From positions 44,547 to 62,072 of the forward strand of contig CAJTUG010000010.1 of the NCBI GenBank assembly GCA_910579605.1: a DNA stretch of 17,526 nt, read 5' to 3'. How positions within the stretch are numbered: position 1 is the stretch's first letter; every line of letters starts with the position of its first letter. Below the pieces are notes generated by a model. It had not been told where the DNA came from, made no database searches, and worked only from the letters and a program-made list of their open reading frames with translations. The DNA is from an uncultured Muribaculaceae bacterium (GTDB lineage: Bacteria > Bacteroidota > Bacteroidia > Bacteroidales > Muribaculaceae). The position numbers and the translations under genes are program-made. Of the stretch, positions 13,739 to 17,526 are shown piece after piece.

Positions 13739-15139
13739 ATGGAAGCTAAAAATATACCTGATAAAAGCCGCCGTCGTTTTCTCCGAAACCTCGGTATAGC
13801 TGCAGCAGCAGTGACGGTATCGGCTTGTGGAGGCAAAAAACTCACGGAAACGTCTGATACGGCAAAGAAACGCGAGATGACGTATCGTATAAATCCAAAC
13901 ACGGGCGACAAGGTGTCGCTTTTGGGGTATGGATGTATGCGTTTTCCTACCATGGGGATGAAAAACGGCGACGAGTCGGATCAAACTTTAGATCAGGAAG
14001 CCATAAACAAGTCTGTTGATTATGCTCTTGAACATGGCGTGAATTATTTCGACACATCGCCGGCATATTGTCGCGGCTTCTCCGAGGCCGCTTTGGGAGA
14101 GGCTCTGAGCCGCCATGACCGCAGTGACTACTATATCGCTACGAAATTGTCGAATTTTGCGCCCGAGACATGGAGCCATGAGGCATCGGTGCAGATGTTT
14201 GAGAATTCATTGAAATATCTTCGCACGGATTATGTTGACTACCTTTTGCTTCATGCTATAGGCATGGGAGGCATGGAAAATCTCAACGGGCGTTATATCG
14301 ACAATGGGATTCTTGATTATCTTCTTGAACAGAAAGCTGCGGGGAAAATACGTAATCTCGGTTTTTCCTATCATGGCGACGTAGAGGTTTTTGACCACTT
14401 GCTTAAGCTCCAAGACGAAGGTAAAATCCATTGGGATTTTGTGCAGATTCAGCTCAATTATATTGACTGGCTGCATGCCAAGGAGGTCAACGAGCGCAAT
14501 ACTAATGCCGAATATCTCTATGGCGAACTCAGCCGGCGTGGTATACCGGCGGTTATAATGGAGCCGCTTTTGGGTGGCAGGCTTGCCAATATGACAGAAC
14601 CGGTTGTGAGGCGGATGAAAGAAATGCGTCCCGACGATTCGGTTGCTTCGTGGGCTTTCAGATATGCCGGGACTCCCGAGGGTGTGTTGACTGTGTTGAG
14701 CGGTATGACGTATATGGATCATCTCCGCGACAATCTCAAAACATTTTCACCGATTGAGCCTGTCGACACAGAAGAAGATATTTTCCTTCAAACGGTTGCA
14801 AACGAATTCCTTGCCAACGACCTGGTGCCGTGTACAGACTGTAAGTATTGCATGCCCTGTCCATATGGGGTAAATATACCTGGTGTATTCGGGCATTACA
14901 ATGCATGCTTGCTTAATGGCGATGCGCCGAGCGATTCTCAAGACCCTGATTTTCAAGCAGCCCGGCGGCGGTATCTTTTTGGGCTTGACATGGAGATACC
15001 GCGATTGAGGCAGGCCGATATGTGTATTGCTTGCGGTGAATGCTTGTTGCACTGTCCGCAGCGTATACCTATACCAGACCAGATGGCTAAAATTGCGAAA
15101 TATACAGAAACTCTGAAATCTTACTCGGATATATCTTGA
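13739..15139 (+). CDS. Tat-exported lipoprotein aldo/keto reductase with C-terminal ferredoxin motifs
   Basis: Encodes 466 aa from the ATG at 13739, two bases after the previous stop. The N-terminus is a twin-arginine signal (SRRRFLRNLGIAAAAVTVSAC) with a lipobox Cys at 30, so the mature enzyme is probably a lipoprotein outside the inner membrane. The aldo/keto reductase barrel begins near VSLLGYGCMRFP. It keeps the catalytic tetrad: Asp105 and Tyr110 in FDTSPAY, Lys136 in IATKLSN and His172 in LLLHA. The C-terminal part has two Cys clusters, 365/368/371/374 and 429/432/435/439, each ending in CP, for [4Fe-4S] centres. The layout resembles the Fe-S aldo/keto reductases of COG1453 with an added export signal. 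NAD(P)H is not normally available in the periplasm, so electrons may come from the upstream Fe-S protein (inference). The substrate is unknown. Confidence 0.88.
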   Translation: MEAKNIPDKSRRRFLRNLGIAAAAVTVSACGGKKLTETSDTAKKREMTYRINPNTGDKVSLLGYGCMRFPTMGMKNGDESDQTLDQEAINKSVDYALEHGVNYFDTSPAYCRGFSEAALGEALSRHDRSDYYIATKLSNFAPETWSHEASVQMFENSLKYLRTDYVDYLLLHAIGMGGMENLNGRYIDNGILDYLLEQKAAGKIRNLGFSYHGDVEVFDHLLKLQDEGKIHWDFVQIQLNYIDWLHAKEVNERNTNAEYLYGELSRRGIPAVIMEPLLGGRLANMTEPVVRRMKEMRPDDSVASWAFRYAGTPEGVLTVLSGMTYMDHLRDNLKTFSPIEPVDTEEDIFLQTVANEFLANDLVPCTDCKYCMPCPYGVNIPGVFGHYNACLLNGDAPSDSQDPDFQAARRRYLFGLDMEIPRLRQADMCIACGECLLHCPQRIPIPDQMAKIAKYTETLKSYSDIS

Positions 15140-15184
15140 TTATATCGTTTTGGGAAAAATAAATTGAATAAAATTGTTCTAAAA

Positions 15185-15216
15185 TTTGGCGGATTGCAAA
15201 ATATTGCGTAACTTTG
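15185..15216 (+). promoter_or_regulatory. Bacteroidetes-type promoter for tRNA-Leu
   Basis: TTTG at 15185-15188, then 20 bases, then TAACTTTG at 15209-15216: an exact consensus match. The start site falls only a few bases before the mature tRNA 5' end at 15228. Confidence 0.78.
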
Positions 15217-15227
15217 CAACCGCAAAA

Positions 15228-15309
15228 GCCCAGATGGCGGAATTGGCAGACGCGCTGGTCTCAAACACCAGTGGGGCAACCCATACCGGTTCGATCCCGG
15301 TTCTGGGCA
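15228..15309 (+). tRNA. tRNA-Leu (anticodon CAA)
   Basis: The acceptor stem pairs GCCCAGA (15228-15234) with TCTGGGC (15302-15308), with discriminator A at 15309. The D-arm contains GGCGGAATTGGCAGACGC. The anticodon stem CTGGT/ACCAG closes the loop CTCAAAC, giving anticodon CAA, which reads UUG. A long variable arm (TGGG-GCAA-CCCA) marks a class II tRNA, as expected for Leu. The T-arm has CCGGTTCGATCCCGG. The 3' CCA is not encoded and must be added after transcription. Confidence 0.96.
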
Positions 15310-15313
15310 CAGG

Positions 15314-15352
15314 CAACGGCTGAGAATTATAGGTTCTTGGCCGTTGTTTTTT
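15314..15352 (+). terminator. Intrinsic terminator after tRNA-Leu
   Basis: The stem CAACGGC (15314-15320) with GCCGTTG (15340-15346) extends inward by six more pairs, two of them G-T, to 13 bp around a 7-base loop. A run of six T follows. Confidence 0.9.
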
Positions 15353-15703
15353 GTGCTATGTTAAGGGTTGCAGATTCTTTTTTTGTTGAATCAATGTTTT
15401 TTGGAATCGTAGAACTATTAGAATGGACAGTGTGCAAGGGTAGATGCAATATAATGTAAAGGGATGATTATATTGGTATGGCTGTTTATTAAAAAAATGA
15501 TTGATGGAATTAATCGGCGAAAGCTTTTGGTATAAAAGGAGATAAATGGGCAAATAAATGCTAATATCGGTTGTTTTTGGCATTGAGGTGGTGTGTGTGC
15601 AGACCACAAAAATGAACAAAGTATAGGATTTGCTCGTTTTGATAGTACAAACGATAAAAACGAAAACAAACAGTTTCAACTTAAATAAAATTTTGTTAAA
15701 TCA
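15353..15703. other. Gene-free AT-rich interval upstream of the OmpA-like gene
   Basis: About 350 bases separate the tRNA terminator from the next promoter. Open frames on both strands are low-complexity with no recognisable motif. A weak 5-bp hairpin (GTGGT/ACCAC, about 15587-15606) is the only local structure I noticed. I see no tRNA, repeat or phage attachment signature. Confidence 0.5.
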
Positions 15704-15735
15704 TTTGCGAAAGCGCCGGATAAGGCTTAACTTTG
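15704..15735 (+). promoter_or_regulatory. Bacteroidetes-type promoter for the OmpA-like gene
   Basis: TTTG at 15704-15707, 20 bases, then TAACTTTG at 15728-15735: an exact consensus match. The ATG at 15772 follows a leader of about 30 nt. Confidence 0.78.
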
Positions 15736-15771
15736 CCGCCCGGCATACCCGTAAAAGCATCAGCATTTATT

Positions 15772-16917
15772 ATGAAGAAATTAACTCTCTCGGTATTAGC
15801 CATGGCGGCAATTGCAATTGGCGCATCGGCACAAGCAGTAGAACGTCCTGGATTTTTCGATAATGTTTCTCTGGGTCTTGACGGAGGTGTTACCACACCG
15901 ATGCGAGGTCAGGCATTCTTTGGCTCCATGCGTGGCAATGTTGGCCTGCATGTGGCAAAACAAATTACACCAGTTTTGGGCTTAGGTGTTGAAGGGGTCT
16001 TCGGCATTAACACCTCGTCTTGGGAAGGCTACCAACACAGTTCCACTGCATTTGATAATTCGTATGTGGGTGTTTATGGAACAGCCGATCTTTTCAATCT
16101 TTTCGGTGGCTATAAATGCGCTGTAAGACCTTTTAATATTGAGGCAGTGTTGGGCGCCGGCTGGGGTCACAACTATGTAAACGATATGGGTCGCGAAGAT
16201 CGCCCCGACTATAACTATTTTGCCACAAAGGCCGGTTTGAATTTCAATTTCAATGTGACAGACCGTTTCACGGTATCTCTCAAGCCTTATGTCCTTTGGA
16301 ATATGGCCGGCGACTACGATGAAAGCAGCGTTGCATATAATATCAACAAGGCTACATTTAATCTTATGGCCGGTGTTTCATACCGCTTCGGAGACGGATT
16401 TGACTGCGTTCGTCCTTACGATCAGGGAGAGGTTGACGCTCTCAACAGCCAGGTTAACGCATTGCGAGGAGAGGTAGCCGCTTCTACCGCTGCCGCACAG
16501 GCGTGGGAAACCAAGGCTAATGGTCTTGCTGCCGAATTGCAGGCATGCCGCGATCGCAAACCTGAGGTTATCAAGGAAGTGACCAACAATTTCAGCTCTG
16601 TCCGTTTCGTATTCTTCCGTGTAGGTTCTCACAAGGTGACGGCCGACCAGATGCCAAATGTCGAAATGATTGCCGACTATATGAAGAATCATCCGAAGAG
16701 CACTGTTACCATCAAGGGCTATGCATCGCCTGAAGGTAATTTTGAATTCAACGTTAAACTTGCCCAGAACCGTGCCGAAGCCGTCAAGTTGCTTCTCACC
16801 AAGCGCTACCACATAGCTGCCGACCGTATCACTGCCGAAGGTGAAGGTATTGGCAACATGTTTGAAGAAGAATCTTGGAACCGCGTTTCTATCTGCACCT
16901 TGGACGAGGGTAAATAG
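15772..16917 (+). CDS. OmpA-family outer-membrane protein
   Basis: Encodes 381 aa. The ATG at 15772 starts a signal peptide (MKKLTLSVLAMAAIAIGASA) cut near residue 20. An upstream TTG in the same frame (15733) lies inside the promoter and is rejected. Residues about 27-207 form an eight-strand-type barrel ending in LMAGVSYRFGDGF. A short coiled-coil-like linker (about 218-258, VDALNSQVNALRGEV) follows. A C-terminal OmpA-like peptidoglycan-binding domain (about 277-377) contains VTIKGYASPEGNFEFN and LAQNRAEAVKLLL, then RITAEGEGIGN. GYASPEG takes the place of the classic GHTD motif, as I recall for many Bacteroidetes homologues. The protein should tie the outer membrane to the cell wall. With a perfect consensus promoter it is probably abundant. 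Confidence 0.92.
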   Translation: MKKLTLSVLAMAAIAIGASAQAVERPGFFDNVSLGLDGGVTTPMRGQAFFGSMRGNVGLHVAKQITPVLGLGVEGVFGINTSSWEGYQHSSTAFDNSYVGVYGTADLFNLFGGYKCAVRPFNIEAVLGAGWGHNYVNDMGREDRPDYNYFATKAGLNFNFNVTDRFTVSLKPYVLWNMAGDYDESSVAYNINKATFNLMAGVSYRFGDGFDCVRPYDQGEVDALNSQVNALRGEVAASTAAAQAWETKANGLAAELQACRDRKPEVIKEVTNNFSSVRFVFFRVGSHKVTADQMPNVEMIADYMKNHPKSTVTIKGYASPEGNFEFNVKLAQNRAEAVKLLLTKRYHIAADRITAEGEGIGNMFEEESWNRVSICTLDEGK

Positions 16918-16954
16918 GATTTGACTAAAACAACATTGAACTAACATAAAAGCA

Positions 16955-16983
16955 TCCGTCGGGGCTGAGGCAGTTCCGGCGGA
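16955..16983 (+). repeat. Strong hairpin after the OmpA-like gene, no T-run
   Basis: The arms 16955-16967 and 16971-16983 pair over 13 positions, three of them G-T, around a 3-base loop. No T-run follows, so it is a poor intrinsic terminator. It lies 37 bases after the OmpA-like stop and 37 before the next ATG, and may protect the ompA-like mRNA 3' end or limit read-through. Confidence 0.6.
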
Positions 16984-17020
16984 TTGCCTGCATTTCTAAT
17001 CACAAGCAAAAATAAATTTC

Positions 17021-17296
17021 ATGGAAACATTAACAGCAATAGTAGGCTGGGCAGCAAGCATAAGCATGATTTTGGGTTATCTTCCCCAGGCTATCACTAC
17101 CATGCGTACCCGCGACACCGACGGGATAGCCCTTCCCACTTTCTGCATGTTGGGTTTGGGTAGCGTATTTTTTGTTATCCAGGGTCTCTTGCTCGGTAAT
17201 TGGCCACTTGTGGTAACTAATCTTATCACGACCATTTGTTCGGCCATAGTTTTCGGCATCAAGATACAAAACGACCGTAAAAAGAAAAGAGGTTGA
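17021..17296 (+). CDS. SemiSWEET-like small transporter (PQ-loop/MtN3 family)
   Basis: Encodes 91 aa with three membrane helices (about 4-24, 40-58, 62-82) and a basic C-terminal tail (NDRKKKRG), the size and layout of bacterial SemiSWEET half-transporters. The PQ motif is in GYLPQ (19-23). Asn67 in VVTNLIT is placed like the conserved substrate-contact Asn of helix 3. The Trp often seen in helix 2 is absent (SVFFVIQG instead), so a sugar substrate is not certain. Family members dimerise to make a sugar uniporter. I find no promoter between the OmpA-like gene and this one, so it may be transcribed by read-through past the hairpin at 16955-16983. Confidence 0.85.
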   Translation: METLTAIVGWAASISMILGYLPQAITTMRTRDTDGIALPTFCMLGLGSVFFVIQGLLLGNWPLVVTNLITTICSAIVFGIKIQNDRKKKRG

Positions 17297-17360
17297 GCAT
17301 ATTGGCTATATTTCAAAGGGTCAATAACATTTTTTAGTGAAGCATAATGCTCATTTTTTT
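17294..17360 (+). terminator. Possible weak terminator after the SemiSWEET gene
   Basis: A 7-base inverted pair, TGAGCAT (17294-17300, including the stop codon) and ATGCTCA (17347-17353), is followed by seven T. The loop is 46 bases long, which makes this a weak candidate. A smaller 4-bp hairpin (AGCA-TAA-TGCT) lies inside the 3' part. Confidence 0.35.
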
Positions 17361-17370
17361 GCTAAGAATT

Positions 17371-17401
17371 ATTGAAATACCGAAATTTTTCATTAATTTT
17401 G
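17371..17401 (+). promoter_or_regulatory. Promoter for gap
   Basis: TAATTTTG at 17394-17401 matches the -7 consensus, and ATTG at 17371-17374 (one mismatch) lies 19 bases upstream. The leader to the ATG at 17502 would be about 95 nt. I see no clear strong structure in it. Confidence 0.6.
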
Positions 17402-17501
17402 CAGCGTAAAGCGCAAGGGGCAGAACAATAGCCTTACTACGGCGTTTTACCTCTGACAATAAAACACAAAATTCTCAACCCAAATATTCAAACAACAAGC
17501 T

Positions 17502-17526
17502 ATGACTAAAATTGGTATCAATGGCT
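17502..17526 (+). CDS. gap: Type I glyceraldehyde-3-phosphate dehydrogenase, N-terminal fragment (cut by window edge)
   Basis: Only eight codons are visible, MTKIGING. This is the standard opening of type I GAPDH, the start of the NAD-binding fold (GxGxxGR follows in the family but lies outside the window). The enzyme is a central glycolytic dehydrogenase. A promoter lies about 100 bases upstream. The call rests on this short match plus the good promoter and start. Confidence 0.75.

Noticed and set aside
15534..15557. AAGGAG followed closely by ATG, resembling a strong ribosome binding site
   Set aside because: The frame stops after three codons, and Bacteroidales genes do not rely on Shine-Dalgarno sites.
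15587..15606. A small GTGGT/ACCAC hairpin that might mark a small RNA
   Set aside because: The stem is only 5 bp, with no promoter at a fitting distance and no terminator after it.
15356..15679. A 107-codon minus-strand open frame in the gene-free interval before the OmpA-like gene
   Set aside because: The translation is low-complexity (Ile/Leu/Tyr/Thr-rich) with no signal or motif, typical of AT-rich intergenic sequence.

Overview
The window looks like a chromosomal segment of a Bacteroidales bacterium, probably a gut member such as a Muribaculaceae relative (family placement is inference). The main reason is promoter structure: at several genes I see the Bacteroidetes sigma-ABfr pattern TTTG-N19-21-TAnnTTTG, exact in four places, and gene starts lack Shine-Dalgarno sequences. 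A subtilase with a type IX secretion-like C-terminus, Wza/Wzc-like proteins, an OmpA-like protein and small outer-membrane barrel proteins agree with this. Base composition looks even, and I see no transposase, integrase, phage gene, CRISPR array or rRNA.

Layout. (1) 1-2443, minus strand: a UDG-superfamily glycosylase, a Na+/Ca2+ exchanger and yqgE appear to form one unit ending at a perfect 20-bp hairpin. Beyond it is the first part of a probable speA with its own consensus promoter. (2) 2518-5976, plus: a consensus promoter, a ~120-nt leader, and an orphan Wza-like/Wzc-like polysaccharide export pair ending in an intrinsic terminator. (3) 6132-8465, plus: a secreted S8 peptidase with its own promoter and terminator. 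(4) 8477-11483, minus: hpt, adk and an acyl-CoA synthetase, ending at a perfect palindrome that faces the peptidase gene. (5) 11516-15139, plus: an outer-membrane barrel protein, a membrane multi-[4Fe-4S] protein and a Tat-exported lipoprotein aldo/keto reductase with ferredoxin motifs. The genes overlap or nearly touch. (6) 15185-15352: tRNA-Leu(CAA) with promoter and terminator. (7) 15704-17526, plus: an OmpA-like protein, a SemiSWEET-like protein and the start of a type I GAPDH gene.

The most interesting region is 12213-15139. The membrane protein looks like a NapH-type quinol/Fe-S module joined, through an internal RR-containing hydrophobic segment, to a NapG/MauM-like multi-cluster ferredoxin. 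It is followed directly by a periplasm-directed aldo/keto reductase that carries its own two cluster motifs. Together they suggest a transmembrane electron relay feeding an extracytoplasmic reductase that would not depend on NAD(P)H. This is a hypothesis built from visible motifs and gene order.
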